NCBI RefSeq assembly: GCF_022539315.1
Contig: NC_066313.1
Location: 72,357,934 to 72,421,933 of the forward strand
DNA: 64,000 nt
From: Serinus canaria
Lineage: Eukaryota > Chordata > Aves > Passeriformes > Fringillidae
Direction of reading: 5' to 3'
Position 1 is the first letter of the stretch. The number at the start of each line of letters is the position of its first letter. Shown piece after piece: positions 11,801 through 25,174 of the stretch. The notes under the pieces are model-generated. The model was given only the letters and a program-made list of their open reading frames with translations. It searched no databases and had not been told where the DNA came from. The position numbers and the translations under genes are program-made.

Positions 11801-12184
11801 AGAGAAAAATGTAGAGAGGTATCAAATAGGGCTGTAAAAGATTTAAGTTAAACAGGATATCAACTCTCTAGTCAGAAGTGAAAATCAAGGAGTGGGCTTT
11901 AACTTGTGAAAACTGACACACATCACAAAGCCTTCCCCTAGTTACCTTAATTGACAGCCTCTTAAGAAAAGAATCTTAGCAACTAGATAGGATAATATCA
12001 CATCAGGATGGAAAGTATCAACAAAACTTTGAGAAGCCACTTAGTGTTCCTGTTCATGCTAATTAATGACAGATGTAATCTGTCAACATCTCAGCAACAT
12101 TAAGAAGATACTTTGTATTTGAGCAAATACATTAAAAAGGAAAAGGAAGAGTGGGACAGTAGGTCCCATTAAGGTGTAAGTGGC
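5852..12184. other. Intronic sequence, mostly unique
   Basis: AT-rich intron with an A18 run near 6523-6540, a possible ancient CR1/L3 relic near 6610-6700 and short T runs near 10060 and 10170. No gene, RNA gene or recent mobile element is recognised. Open frames of 60-90 codons occur on both strands without coding features. Confidence 0.6.
6610..6700 (-). repeat. Possible ancient CR1/L3 LINE relic
   Basis: The phrase gtcagtggcccatttaaccc, followed by agtgtccttttctctgcactgg, resembles a segment common at the 3' part of old amniote CR1/L3 elements, where a gene-free copy reads roughly as 'two-strand' GGYCCATCTAGCCCAGTATCCTG. The match is short and from memory, and boundaries are unclear, so this is only a candidate. 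Confidence 0.35.
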
Positions 12185-12529
12185 ATTTACATGCTCTTGC
12201 AGTGGTCTCCTCAGTGCCATGGAAATTCCCGTGTGAGGGGTTCCTCTAGGCTGACCTATCAAGGCAATGAGCAGGATGGCTGTGCTGGGTGTCCACTTGT
12301 GCATTGGTGCTGGCTCAGCACGGTGTCCCACCTTGGTTTGCTGGCTCTGGATTGTCTACAGGAGCAGAGAGTGTTCAAATACAGCAGCAGTTCCAAAAAT
12401 GTTGATGGGAATGCATTGTCTTTTGTCAGTCCAAGTGTCACAGCTGAGGAGAGTGCTTCTGGGGGTTTGAGGGTTGGGCTAGAAGGCCTTTAAAGGTCCC
12501 TCCTAAGCTGAACTGTTCTATGGTTCTAC
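12185..12529 (+). mobile_element. CR1 LINE 3'-end fragment
   Basis: The right end carries the typical CR1 3' untranslated pattern on the + strand: gttgggctagaaggccttta, then aggtccctcctaagctgaac, closing with the octamer tail tctatggttctac at about 12517-12529. The core from about 12455 is secure. The sequence to its left (from about 12185) is GC-richer than the intron and may belong to the same insertion, but it is not clearly CR1, so the left border is approximate. Like most avian copies, it is strongly 5'-truncated and carries no usable coding frame. Confidence 0.75.
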
Positions 12530-12707
12530 TGACTCCATGACTACACTGTGTAAACTCATGTGCTATTAACACCAGGTAATACACGTGAGAAGAGCTGTCA
12601 TAAATCCTATGGGCATGAAAAGATGTTGTCAGCAATTCTAAAACAGCACAAAGGAAACAGGATTCTCTATCATCAGTGATCCTAAGACCATTTCTTAGAA
12701 TATGTGC

Positions 12708-12785
12708 AACAGTCATTATATATAATTATATATATAATGACTGTTATATATATAATTATATATATAACAGTCATTATATATAATT
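12708..12785. repeat. AT-rich palindromic repeat with direct and inverted copies
   Basis: A 20-base unit (aacagtcattatatataatt) occurs at 12708-12727 and again at 12766-12785. Between them lies its inverted counterpart ending ataatgactgtt (about 12724-12745). The three copies with their TA-rich spacers form a cruciform-capable block. The cagtcat flank makes it more than a plain (TA)n microsatellite. Confidence 0.85.
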
Positions 12786-15059
12786 GTGATATCTAAAACG
12801 AATCAGGTACCACAACAGCACAAAATACCTAAAAAAAAAAAAAAAAAAGGCATTTCAGAAGCATTTCAATGGTTAACTGTTCAGGGGAAAATGTTGCTGG
12901 GCACAGACTTTCTGGCCTGGAAAGTAATGCATCCTTTTTGAGCATGTTGAATGTTTCCTATTTGAAACACGCTATTTCCTTTTGGTCTCAGTCCTGGGAA
13001 ATCCTCAGAGGCAGTGACCTGTGAAGAGCAATACAGAGCAAGTCATTTGCTGCAAGCATCATTGCAATTTGTTCTCCTTGCCAGTTTGTAAAATAAGCAA
13101 TGTGTTCTATAGGCACAAGAAAAATCCGTCTGGAAAGCAATCTGTTGCTCTGAAATCTTATAAACAGAAATCTCATGTTATCTATGAGGGCTGTGTGTTG
13201 CCTAAAGAACTCATCAGCTCTTTGGAAGTTTTGGAATTGTGAAAAGCAGCAGCACAGTATGGAGCATTCAACTGCTTTTGAACACTGTGGGTCTGAAATC
13301 CATGTGGATAACACAAACTGTATTTGAAACAGTACCATATAGCTTAAGGTCATAAATTTTGCTCAGCACAACCCTGTTTTTGTCTTGAGAGACTAAGTCA
13401 GCAAGCAGTTGAAGAATCAGTACCAAAGGTGAAGTATTTAATTTGCATGAAGTCTCAGCAAAGCTGCTCAGGACTGTGGAGTAAAAGGAAGTGTCAGAAG
13501 CAAGCTGTGCTGTGCATTTTTTAAAGCAGTTTTTGTTTTAGGAGAGAATACAGAAAAATACAAATATATCCTGGCAGACTATGGATATGTACTAGGTTTG
13601 TGGGTAGGTTTCTTAGCTTCTCTCCAGTACAGAAATATTACACTTCTCTGTATTTAACTGACTGATACATTTAAAAAACAAAACCCAAAAGAAGCCTGAT
13701 ATATATATGCTGATTCTAAATTCCTTCTGAAACAAGCTTATAATAAAAAAGACATTCAAAGAAGAAAACTCGTCAGGATAGAAAAAATAGTAACTTTTAT
13801 AGTAGCCTGATTGAATAGACATTTATATATTTCTTTACAAGACAGGTTAGCTATTACTTTGAAAACATATTTTTCAAATTTAATCCTTAAAAAAACAAAC
13901 CAATCCTAATATACTTTATTAAACAGATTGTGCAGTCTAATTTAAATTTTTGTGTGTTCAGTTCTTGAAATGACTTTTCAAAAACTTACATCTTAAAAGT
14001 AATATTATCTTATTTGTTGGCTTAAACCCAGCATACTTACCAGTCCCTTAATGCTGTGTTTTAGCCTTTTCAATATTTGCCTGTGTCTGAAAAGCTTCAT
14101 CCTTAAGAGCAGACCGAGGAAAGCTTTGAAGATCTAAACATTCTGCTGCCAAATGCCCACCCTGACTTGTTTGCAAGGCTCCATCCTTGTAGGTCATACT
14201 TTGTAGAGAAAATGGGAGACACCTCTTTCTCATTCCTACTCTGGAACCAGTGATAATTGTAGCAAAGTGCTCTTCTGTCAGTGGGACATTGGTGGAACAT
14301 CTCTGCTTCCTCTTTTTCCTGCACTTTTATCTTTTCTCTCAGTCATTCAGCTTGACCTGTGGCCTGCCTCACTGCACTGATATAAACAACTGTAGGATAA
14401 AAAACCCTCAAGCAATGAAAATTCATTTGATTTCTAAAGAGAACCCAAAACCAATCCTGTATCTTTAAATTCCTAAACAAAATCTACAGAGCCCAGTTTT
14501 TCATGTATGATAATGTTTTGATTAAAAACTTCTTTTCTTGTAACTTGCCTGTCACTTCAGTTAAGCAAAATCATTAAAAGTAATCACTACCCTCATCTAG
14601 TTTACTTGACATGTGGTTACTGTATAAATGTCCTCATAGGAACACTGGCCCATAGTACAGGCTGTGCAAATGACAAAAAGAAATTTTTTGAGGACTAAAG
14701 GCTCTTGCTGATAGAAGTACTGTAAGCTAATTTTAGATAAAAGTGCTTTCCTTAATTTTCTGCTCGTTAATGGAATGTATATTTGCAATGAATACAGAAC
14801 TCTTCTGTCCTTCTTCTATAATCCTTTAAGTATTATTTTGCCAGATTCAGTTTTCCCTTCTTATTTCTGCTTCCTGACCATCTCCAGTTCATTTTCTTCT
14901 TTCAAATAATCATATGGTTTTCATCTTGTTCCACAAAATACTTCCCTGCCATATTCAACCTTTCTTTTAACAGGTATCTGAACTTCTATGTTTCCATTGG
15001 TATGCAGGTCTGGGACAAAAAGCTCAAAAGCAAGAAAATTGTTTCCCATTCAGTCAGGA

Positions 15060-15099
15060 CTATAACTGAAAAAATTAGTCTATAACTGAAAAAATTAGT
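15060..15099. repeat. 20-bp tandem duplication
   Basis: ctataactgaaaaaattagt occurs twice head to tail without mismatch. Identity of the copies suggests a recent slippage or duplication event. Confidence 0.95.
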
Positions 15100-18000
15100 T
15101 TAAATATCTGAGTTAAAGTCTTACTGTTAGGTACTAACTATTCATGCAGGAAAGGAATAGAGAAGTGTATTATAGCCTCTGTGAAAATTTTTGTCTTGAT
15201 TGTGATGAAAGGTAGGGAGGCATTTCGAAGTGCGAATAATGAATGACTATGATAAAAACACAGTGATAAGATTGAAAGAGGCTGCAAAATTCCAATTCTG
15301 TTACCTTGAACTGTAATTTTATTCTTAATGCAGCTGCCTTGCCCAAACTCTGCCTTTCAACAGAACTATTTACTCAAGTCTATGCTCAATTTATCGAAGC
15401 ACACAGATCTGGGCAGACAAAAACCTGCAGCATAATGTGTCAATAAATATAGCAACATTAGTTTTTCAAGAAAAGTGTGCAAACTTCTCTACCAGACCTG
15501 TATCACAGTAAGGCTGTTGATCATAAAACTGTCATTAATTTCTTTATTTCTTCATCCCCTGATTTTACACCTTGTCATATACAGTCACATACATACAATC
15601 TGCTTTCCAAGTAAATCTCATACAGATTTTGAAGAATCAGGTAGTATCATAATCATGGATCATGGTATTCAATGGTTGCATGGAAGCACTCTGGGAAGTG
15701 TTTTTATTTATTGCAATGATTTAATCCATTTAATCTGACTTTTTCCACCTTCTGTTTGTCTGTTGATCTACTCTATCATTTCATTCATTAGAAGTCCTCC
15801 TCTAAACCTCTGTACCTCCATGCCACAGTTCAGTGTTACATACCTAGTACATATTTTATCATAGCTGTCAGTTTTCCCCCATTCTTCTGTCCAAGAATTC
15901 TTTTACAACCAATTTGAAGCCTTGTTTGAAGTGCCAGCCATTGGATTCCTTCAGCTGCAATTAGTTCCTCCTGTAACAGCTCTCTTAATTTCTACTGTCT
16001 ACTGTTCTTAATTAATCAGATATTTTTTTCCTTGTACTTTTTCTTCAATTTTAGATTAATATTATTCCTCTACTTTTGTTTTTGTAGGCATGTGGGATTC
16101 TAAAAGTATGTCAGTAAATGCTACTATGGAAGGCTTGGGCTTCAATTTTCTTCCCAGCAGCTTACATGTATCCAGAGCTTCTTTTGATTGGTTTTGTATA
16201 GATCTACATGTAGCCTTAATGTTTTTTCATATCCAAAAGTTGTTTCATACCTTATCTACACAACTCACAGGGTTCATTCACCACAGCCAGGTAAGGCACT
16301 GTGGCTTCTTTAATTACTGCATGTAATAAGAGTGCATTTGTTATTGCTTTTATTGCTTATAGTGGTGTTCTGATCAGATCCTTCAAAAAACCACTTCTTT
16401 GAGTTTCTTTCAGCACTTTCAAGGAAGTTTTGTATCAGGAATGTGCTAAAAGCAGAGTGTAAAGTTAGGATTTAGCTGGTGGAATGTGGACATATCCATT
16501 TAGATACTTTTTAGAACATACCATAATAATCAAGGAACAGACTTTTCTCCTTTTGCAATCCCAGACCGCTGGGTTGGTCAGATTTCAGCGGATTTTTCTT
16601 CTGGATAACCATAGTTAAACTCTGCATGTATTGCAAAAAGACACTTGTATTTTTGGTGAAAGTAAAATTAAATCTCATAAAATATTCATCTTTGTATATC
16701 TTGGGGGCTTATATGTGAAGAGGTCACCTCATGAAACATCAGTTTTAAGAAATTTTTTTTCATGCACATCAGTAAAAAGATGTGTATCTTCCTGTCTAGG
16801 AGGAAATCTCTTCAGTTAGAACTTTTATCAAGAAGCAACAGTTTATGAAAACATAACAAGTAATAAAATAGACACTTTGGGGGAATTTTGAAATATTTGG
16901 AAGTTCTAAAAGAGAAAAAGTATTGGTTTTGAAACTTCTAACTGAAAAAAAAATTGTTTTAGCATCATATACTTTTCATTCCTTCTTATGTTTCCTATTC
17001 CTTGGCTTAATAAGGTGGTGTTTTACAAATCTGGAAATGACAAGATTTGGCAATCTGAAGAAAAGTCAGATGATTCAGAAATTATTGAGGGCCACAACAA
17101 TAGAAATAGAATTAAATACCAAAATGTGAAATGAGAGCTTTTGCTGTACGGGCTTCCCATTACAATCCAGAAATTGTATGGGGGCTGAAACATCAGCTGG
17201 AAGCAAATGAGGACGCCTGAGTCTGGCAACTGATCAAAAGATGAATTTGAGCCACCTCCATTTCCCAGTAATTTGGAATCATAGAAGGCTTATTATTTTC
17301 TTCACAGCTGCTGGTCCAGAAACAGATTCTAATCAGACATTCATCTTCCCAATTATTTTCTATACAGTATTCAAATATGACATATGCACTCAGGGAAGGG
17401 TGGAATATACCTGGGTTTTATTGCTTTGGTTTTTAAAAAGTTATTTCAAATTTCTATATTCTTCTTGAATAGAAAACTAAATAAAAATGAAATTTCATTT
17501 TTTTTTCTACAAATTCTATAAGCTAGTTCTTAGATTTTTTTATTTTTAAGCCTTATTCTATAAAAGCTTGAATAATGGTATTAATATAGTGTTATGTTTC
17601 AGTGTGATTGATGAGCTTTAGGATAAGTATATTAATTGCTTATTTCATGAATCCAGTTTCCCTATGGTATTTTATTCAACATTTCCTAATTCCTTATATA
17701 ATAGAGTTTCAGACTCTATATTTGATTTTAATATATCATGCTGTCACAAGTAAACTTGGTAGTCAGAATTTGTATTTTCAGTTCTTTCAGCTTCGCTTAA
17801 ATACCTAAATATTTCCAAACCATCTATAAATATTAAACTGTTCTGTTCTAAAGCTGGATATGATAGTCTGATTCTTGAAAATAAGAGATTAAAAATCTCT
17901 TACCTGCTTTTTCAGTACTAGCAATGTAAAAAAATGTTGGGTATTTTTTAGAAAATGAAGATTGTGTCATTTTTATGAGCTTTTAATGAAAAAAGTAGAT

Positions 18001-18654
18001 ATTGCTGAGACTTAGAGAAAAAGCAACACTACTTTAAAAATTATTGTAGTAGTATCTCCTACTTTCTATTGAATGCTTCTGAGATGCACTGATCATCGGT
18101 GCATCAGTTGATGAAGTGATTTTATTTCAGAGTTTATTGCCTTGACAAGATCAATAATCCTACTATTAGTAAATTCACTAGAACTAAATAGCTCAGAGTA
18201 TTCCCAAACTCCACGTACTTCACTAAAATATATTAAATTTTTATTAACATTGAATTTCTGCTGACTCTTTAATAGTTGAAGATTCATTTTAACCATTTTA
18301 TCTTCTATTGATATTTCTACATCTAATTTCATAATTACATAATTTCAAAAGGTAGAAGTGAAGCATAAGGAACTTCCCTGTACGTTGAACTTTCCATTAT
18401 AAATAATTGCAATGAAAAAATATTTCATGGAAGTGTTTTGAGAACATTTCTTTGCTTTTGCTAAATGTTCCTGATGGCTGGGAACATTTTAGACTGTAGA
18501 AGTGGTGAAATCTGAGCCATGTTTTTTGTAAAACTCTTTCAGAGTCATGATTCTTTGGAAAACAAAATGAAAAAAATTAATCTTGCTTTTATGCCATGTT
18601 CTGGTAAGCCAATTTTTTTTTTTCTTAGCTGGCAAAAAAGACCTCTAAAAATAT

Positions 18655-18682
18655 CCCCCCCCCCCTTTTTTTTTTTTTTTTT
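18655..18682. repeat. C11-T17 homopolymer run
   Basis: Eleven C residues are followed directly by seventeen T residues, with an A12 run about 30 bases further on (near 18710-18722). Length here is likely to vary between individuals and to be error-prone in sequencing. Confidence 0.9.
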
Positions 18683-20330
18683 CTTGTTGTTGTAGAAATA
18701 CTCTCTTCGGAAAAAAAAAAAACCTCTTGATGTCCTAAGATGCTTTCCAACATTTAATTGTTTGGTTAAGCAGTTTTGAGAGTTAAAAAAAGTAGAAACA
18801 CACTTTGAAAAAGATGTTTAAATACTTATTACTTGTGTCTTTTTCATTCATATCAGACTTGATCAAAGGTCTTTCCCCTATTTTAGAAAGTTTAGTAATA
18901 AAGAGAAGGGTTGAACACAGTATCTAGATTGATTATTGGCATATGACATAAGGCATTCAGATATTGTTTTATTTTTCTTTAAATAAATAAATGTAAATCT
19001 GGATTTATTTTTTTTTAAAGCTTGTGTAATCCTGCTAATTAATTTACTTTTACAGAAAAATATTTAAATGACAATTTGAAAGATTAGTTTTGAATTGTGA
19101 GTTACTCCACTTTTGGAAAATAATTCAATTTTTATTATGAATACTATAATGAAAAAAAACAATTAGTAGTATTCTTTGGTTTGATTTAGTGTCCTTTTTC
19201 CTTATGCATAGATTTACACAAGTATCTGCATTTATAAGTGTTAGTTATTCTTTCCAAAAATATTTTTTAATGTTTGTATTTTTATGGGTTTTTTCCAAAC
19301 TGCTGATGAAATTTTATTTAAAAAAGGCTGAAACTTCATTCAGAAATCCCTTTTCTACTGACAATTGCCAAGAAAGTGGCTTGGAAAACTAACATAGCAT
19401 TATCATAAAATGACTGGTTTTGCAGACTGTCCTCAAGAAGACCTCTGAATCTAAAATTAAGAAAAAGAGAAAATAAAACCTTTTTCTTGATTTTTTTCAC
19501 TTTCTAAGTGCTGATTAGCTTGCACATATTGTTGCCTCTGTTGGAATAAGAATTACTCAGATCAATCTGTATAGTCACACCTCCTTTATCCTATTTTTTC
19601 TTAAGAAATAATATTTTATTTCACCTTAATACTAGTCATTATTAGATAATAAAATTAGTATAATTGTTGGGTTTATTTTTAAAATTTTGACTATGAACTT
19701 ATTATTTGTGAAAAGGCAAAATATTTCCTGTTTATCACAATTAATTGTCTACTGATAAGAAAAAGTTCAGCATTTCTCCTTCATTTCTGATTTTAATGAG
19801 AGTTTGATTTAAAATATATTCAGTGAGATAACATAATGTACGTGTTAGGAAGAAACAATAAAAGACAGTTTTCTTAACAAGATCTGGAAGATGGGAAATG
19901 ATGCGTTCCTAATTGTTTGTGAAATGTGTTTATTGTCTATCTGTTAAATTTTGCTTTCTTGTGCCATAAATTTTAATTTAAGCCTGGTTCTTTATGTGCC
20001 ATAAATTAGCTTAAATGTATATGGTGTTTACTGCAAAATGCTTTACACTGACACATCTTTCTCCTTCCCTTGGTTTGTTTACTATTCTGAGGTGCTCTTT
20101 AGAATATTAAATCTCCTTGTGTTGTGAATTCTGTCTTTCTGCAATTAGAATTTCTGTTGGGGATTTTGGTATGGATGGTATTAAAACTTGGAAAACAGTT
20201 AACATAACATAAAGTAAACATTAACATAAAGTAAATGAAGTGATGCAATGTTGATTAGAAAAAATATAAGCCTTTATTTTTCTCCCCCATCATATATTTA
20301 AGGTGGGCAGTATTAGATCTTAAGGTGATT

Positions 20331-20367
20331 TAATACTGTCTCACTAGATGCTAGTGAGACAGTATTA
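20331..20367. repeat. 17-bp-arm hairpin with 3-base loop, plus flanking direct repeat
   Basis: Bases 20331-20347 are exactly complementary to 20351-20367 around the loop atg. In addition, the 12-mer cagtattagatc is present at 20308-20319 and again at 20360-20371, overlapping the right arm. A perfect stem with so small a loop, combined with a direct repeat, is the pattern left when a replication fork switches template and copies the opposite strand. Confidence 0.9.
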
Positions 20368-20530
20368 GATCAGACTCAAGAAGAGCTATGAGAAATGAAA
20401 ACTACAAACCAACAGCTAGCAATGGGCTCCCACAAACCTCAGCCATCCTGCAAGCAGTGTTACAACTGCACAGCAGTGCTCACAATCCAAGAACAGCTCC
20501 AGCTGAGAGCATTGGAACCTGAGGACAAAT

Positions 20531-21169
20531 TATCACAGAATCACGGACCGGCTGAGGGTGGACGGGAGCTCTGCCGATCATACAGCCCAACCCCTCTGCT
20601 CAAGCAGGGCCACCCAGAGTGAACTGCCCAGGACCATGTCCAAACAGTTCTGGAACCATTCCGAGGTGGGGACTTCACAACCACTTCAGGCAACCCATGC
20701 CAGTGTATGGTAACCCTTACAGGAACAAAGTGCTTCCTGATGCTGAGAAGGAACCTCATGTGTTTCAGGGTGAGTCCATGGGCTGCCACTGGGGGCCATC
20801 CAAAAGAGCCTGGTTCCCTGTTCTTTATACCCTTCAGGTCTTCATGCACATTTATGAGATCCCCTGAGCCTTCTTGAGGCTGAACAGCCTCAGCTCTCAT
20901 TGCCTCTTCTTACACAAAATATAGTCCAGTCAATTGCCTTAGTGACCCTTCCCTGGATTCTCTCCAGGATCACCTGCCCTGACCTGCTGGCAGCAGTTGT
21001 AAACTGAAGAAGACTACTGGTGGTCTTTGCCACAGAGGCACATCACTGGCTCCTCACTGCCTTGGTGTTCACCAGTACCCTCAGGTCCTTTTCTGCCAAG
21101 CTTTCCAATTGTGTGGTCCCCAGCCTGCGCTTCTTGTTCCTGGAGTTATTCCTCCCCAGGTGCAGATTT
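20531..21169 (-). mobile_element. CR1 LINE 3'-end fragment
   Basis: On the minus strand the element ends at atcacagaatcacgg (20531), the degenerate octamer tail. Its body preserves the C-terminal part of the CR1 second open reading frame. Recognisable phrases include aacccctctgctcaagcagg near 20588 and gatcccctgagccttcttga near 20860, which match the GDLIN segment and its surroundings in translated form. Frameshifts break the frame, so it is a dead, 5'-truncated copy of about 640 bp. Its upstream end lies against a T-rich tract. Confidence 0.9.
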
Positions 21170-21249
21170 TTTTCTGTTTTCATTGGGTTTTTTTTTTCTT
21201 TTTTTTCCCCCTTTTTTTGTTTTTGTTTGTTTTTATTTTGGGGGTTTTG
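21167..21249. repeat. Pyrimidine-rich tract at CR1 edge
   Basis: About 80 bases of almost pure T with short C and G interruptions directly abut the truncated 5' end of the CR1 copy. Open frames predicted through it are Phe-rich artefacts. Confidence 0.8.
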
Positions 21250-24200
21250 TTAATGACTGTAACTTTGATGCATACTTTGGAGCAGTGTATTGCTGTGAAT
21301 TCATGGGTTTCATACAAGCATGTCTTGGCAACATGTTTAATTGCACTGTATTATTGGACATGAATCTGTGAGCTTGGAAAGATAAATAACAATAAATAAT
21401 ACGAACTTGAACACAAAATGAAACTCATTCAAAGTGTATATAAAAATACTTGGGAAATAGTGAATATAGATACTGTGCCTTCAAAGAGAAAGGTATTTGG
21501 ATCAATCTTCAATTTTTAAACTCCGAAACTGTTCATAAAAATTGCAATTCCAGCTCTCCAGTCCATCGCACTGCTGTCTCTCCCAAACAGAAGAAAACAA
21601 AAATATCCAATTTCCAGTGCACTAGTAAAAGAAAATACTGAGAAGTGTCCTCCAGAAGTGTTTAGTATAACAGTTGTCTCTGCAATATGCTATCTGACAT
21701 GAAGTGGCAAAAAAATGCATTAGTAAGTGTTTATAGCACAGTTCTTGCCTAGAAATCTCCAAATGAAATAAAATTGCTATCTTAAAAAATCCTTTATTAC
21801 AGTGACCGCAGCAAGCAATCTGTTTCTGTATTAGCAAGAAAAAAATAGAGTAAAATGAACAGCAGAAAATAAGTAAGAAAGTGCAGCTATTATCAAAAGA
21901 CCTTTGAAATTATTCATTCTGAAAAATCATTAATTCAGTACTTCATGCTCCCACATTTTCATAAAATGTACATCTATTTCAGCAAAAGAAGAGAATTTTA
22001 TTCCTGTTGTGCCATTTTTCTATTATTTTTAGCACTGTTTTTTAAGGGTTTTTGATAATATTTCTGAAAGCACTCCAAGTGTGTGTTTCATTTTACATGA
22101 ATTTTTAATGGAAAACCAAGTGGTGGTGAATAGTGAGGAGTTTTCCAAACTAACCAAGATGTCAGCATCAGTAGCAGCCTGTAGAGTAGTCTGCAAGGGT
22201 AAGGCCATGATGTTCCCAATAAAGCCTATTCTCCATGGAGAACTGCACAGCATAAAGTCATGGCAAACAGAAGTGAGAGAACATTGAGAAGTGGGAAAAA
22301 AAATGCCTGTCCAAACAGCATTTGCCAGCTTGCCAGCCATACTCTTCAATTTAAAGTTTGGAAGATCCCTTAGACTTTGAAAGACTTTTTCTTCAGCTGT
22401 CACTTCCTAATATTTGCCAAAATAGTTGAGGTCTGCTCTCTGCAAGAGCTTTGTTAGACCCTTAACTGATTCTTCTGACTTACCCACCTGCACTCTATAA
22501 CTTTTGTATTTCCATCCATAATACAGCCTATACGTAGATTTTCCAGCCAGTTTAGCTGACTGGAAAAAGTCAGTGTAAAAAATACACTGGCAGTGTAGAA
22601 TAAAGCAGACTATAATCTTCAGTTCTCAGGGTTTTTTTGGGAAAGAAGTTGCAATAATTTTATTGTTGGTGATACCTCTGTATTCCAGTGCATTTAGAAA
22701 AAAAGAATGTTCTACCTTGGGTCATGGTGTTTTATAAGAGAAGTGTCTTTAGTGCTACCTTGTAAAACTCAAATTTAGTGAAGCTTTTTAAAAGTAAACT
22801 CTTTACTCTTTTATCTCTTCCTTTTCTTTTATAAGCATCAGGAAATTATTCTCTTGTTTTAACCCAAAACTGCTCTAAACAGCCCATCCATGGTGCCAAA
22901 TAGAAATGATGGTAAATTTGGCATTTATCTGCCATATTCAAGGGAAAACAGAACCATTTTCATTTTTGCATGTGTGATTACCTGCAGGAATGTGTACTTC
23001 CAGGGTGTGAAGAGCTACACAGAGTTCTCTTTACCTTTTTCTGTAGTTTTCTTGTGGTAATACAGCGAGGTGCTTTGTATTTATGACTTTTTCCTCTTTG
23101 AAAAGCAGGAAGCAGCGAAGAGTTGTCTAGAAAAGTCTCATGCCATTGTTTGTGCTTGCTTATGAACCTGACTGCATATTGATCTTGTTTCACTAGACTG
23201 TACCATTATCTCTATATCTACCCGGGACACAGCAATCAACATAAACAGCTGGCTTCCTCCCATGCCTAATCATGGCCCTATTAACAGAATATAGTAGAGA
23301 AAACTTGTAGCCATAAAGCAATCTGGAAAAGCAAAGAACATACATGTTGCACTCCTCACAAACAACGGAATAATTATATTCATTCATCTTGTTTTACTCT
23401 CTTTCTGAACTTATTAAAGCATGCATATACTTGGTTTTTTCTGAGTGTGATGTAGGCTGTTTGCCGAGACCAATTTTCTGTTCAAGTGCTCTGATGTCAT
23501 AGTATCACTACTCAAGATTTTGAAGTAATATTTTACTAGGTTCTTTTAAACTATGTTGTCTTTAAAAAAGAGTAATTTCTAAAAGGGACTAGCTGATCAT
23601 AATCAGTTAAGTCAGTTCCAGGAAACAGATGAAATATGAATTTGTAAGCTGTAAGTTGATGAATCATTACAATATGTGCTATTATTAACAAGGTCTTATG
23701 ATGCAAACCTGATCATTACATTATTTTTCATTTAAACTAGTTATTTTATAGATAATTATGGGGAGAAATACATGATAATATATACAAGCATAAAAAAATT
23801 CTACTAAATGCCTGTTTCTGTATAGGTTTTCTTATCAATTTCTTTCTTCCTTTCAGCAAGTTATATAAGTGTATACACTTACACACGCATACACAGAAAG
23901 CATCTTTGTGCATAATCACTGAAATATCCCATACCATTGGTCTGGTTTTGTGACCAGAGAAAAGTAGCTGTGATGGGAGATTGTCCTCTGCTTGAAGGTA
24001 GCAGATAACAGGGACCTCTTTTGTCTCATCTGTAAGGGAGAATAAATGAGCGTTTTTTGGAATTTTATTTGTGGTTCTGTCCTGGTAATAGTTCCAGTCC
24101 AATGATATGAAAGTAGATTAGAGTACAGAAATTTTGGCACAAAATTGGTATCTACTCCTGTAGTCCAACATTTCCTGAATAATTATTTTTAATAGCTAAA

Positions 24201-25174
24201 AAGCGAAAAAACTGCTTGTTTAGCTCACTGTCCAGTAACCTCCATTTCAATCACAGCTTTCCTTAGCAAGTCTAATAATGTTTTGGCCCTTGCTGAGATA
24301 GCATTTATCTACATAGGAAAAAAAAAAAAAAGAAACTCAAAGTCCAGTAGGGAACAACTTTATGTGGTGATTCTTGTCAAACTAGTCCTGTGTAGGGTTG
24401 AAGTGTTTCACTTGCTGAATGCCTGTCACAAATACCTCAAATAATTTCTTTATTGCCTCCTAACCAATTTTTTCACTTGCTTAAATTTAATTTCTGCAAT
24501 AGTTCTCCTTTCTGAGCTGCTCTGTCTGAACTGGAAAATGTTTTCATTTCTGCTTGTTTGTTTTATAGCTTTCTGCAGACTTTCTTACATTAGATTTGAT
24601 TGTTGCATTTAATTTCAGGAAGGCTTTAATTCTTTAAAGATGGCCTCACTTCTCAGCCACTCCTAGTTACAGACATTTAATCATTCACCTCAGTGCAAAC
24701 AGTCCATCAGGTTTTTAACAACAGAACAATGACACACAAAAAATGGAAATCCATATTATGAAAGAGGCCTTAAATCAACCCTTACTGATTAATTTCCCCT
24801 TTATTCACAAGGCCTAAATCATTCTGACTGAATCAATCAAAAAGCTATTACCTTCATACTTGCAAGTGTTACTTTCAAAATCAATGAAAACTGAATTTAT
24901 TTTTAAGATGCCATATATTACCAAAATAAAAGTTCCCATTTACTTTAGCTAGAGATTTCTCAGAAAGTGTTACAGTTGGTAAAATCTTAGGATTTGACCC
25001 TGTATATTTGTTATATTTTGTATATTTGTTTTTTAATTTTCAACTTTGTCCGTATTTTCCAGTTTCATTTACTTCAATAGCTGAATTGCTCTTAATTTTG
25101 TGAAAGTAGTTTTATTGCTTCTTTACATGAAGGCTCGCAGACAGAACAGATATTCAGGAACAGGAACTTCCTAG
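21250..25174. other. Intronic sequence, unique
   Basis: AT-rich intron. The 124-codon frame on the minus strand (22029-22403) and the 118-codon one (23746-24102) have no recognisable domain and no splice context. No repeats beyond short A runs (near 24320) were noticed. Confidence 0.55.

Larger units (their letters stand above)
12530..20530. other. Intronic sequence, mostly unique
   Basis: Long AT-rich stretch containing the AT palindrome at 12708-12785, an A18 run near 12831-12848, a 20-bp tandem pair at 15060-15099, a C11T17 run at 18655-18682 and the hairpin at 20331-20367. A 121-codon minus-strand frame (12988-13353) has no support as a gene. No mobile element is recognised between these points. 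Confidence 0.6.

Noticed and set aside
12988..13353. 121-codon minus-strand frame
   Set aside because: No family resemblance; a frame of similar quality exists on the opposite strand, as expected by chance.
22029..22403. 124-codon minus-strand frame
   Set aside because: No domain, no splice context and ordinary intron composition.
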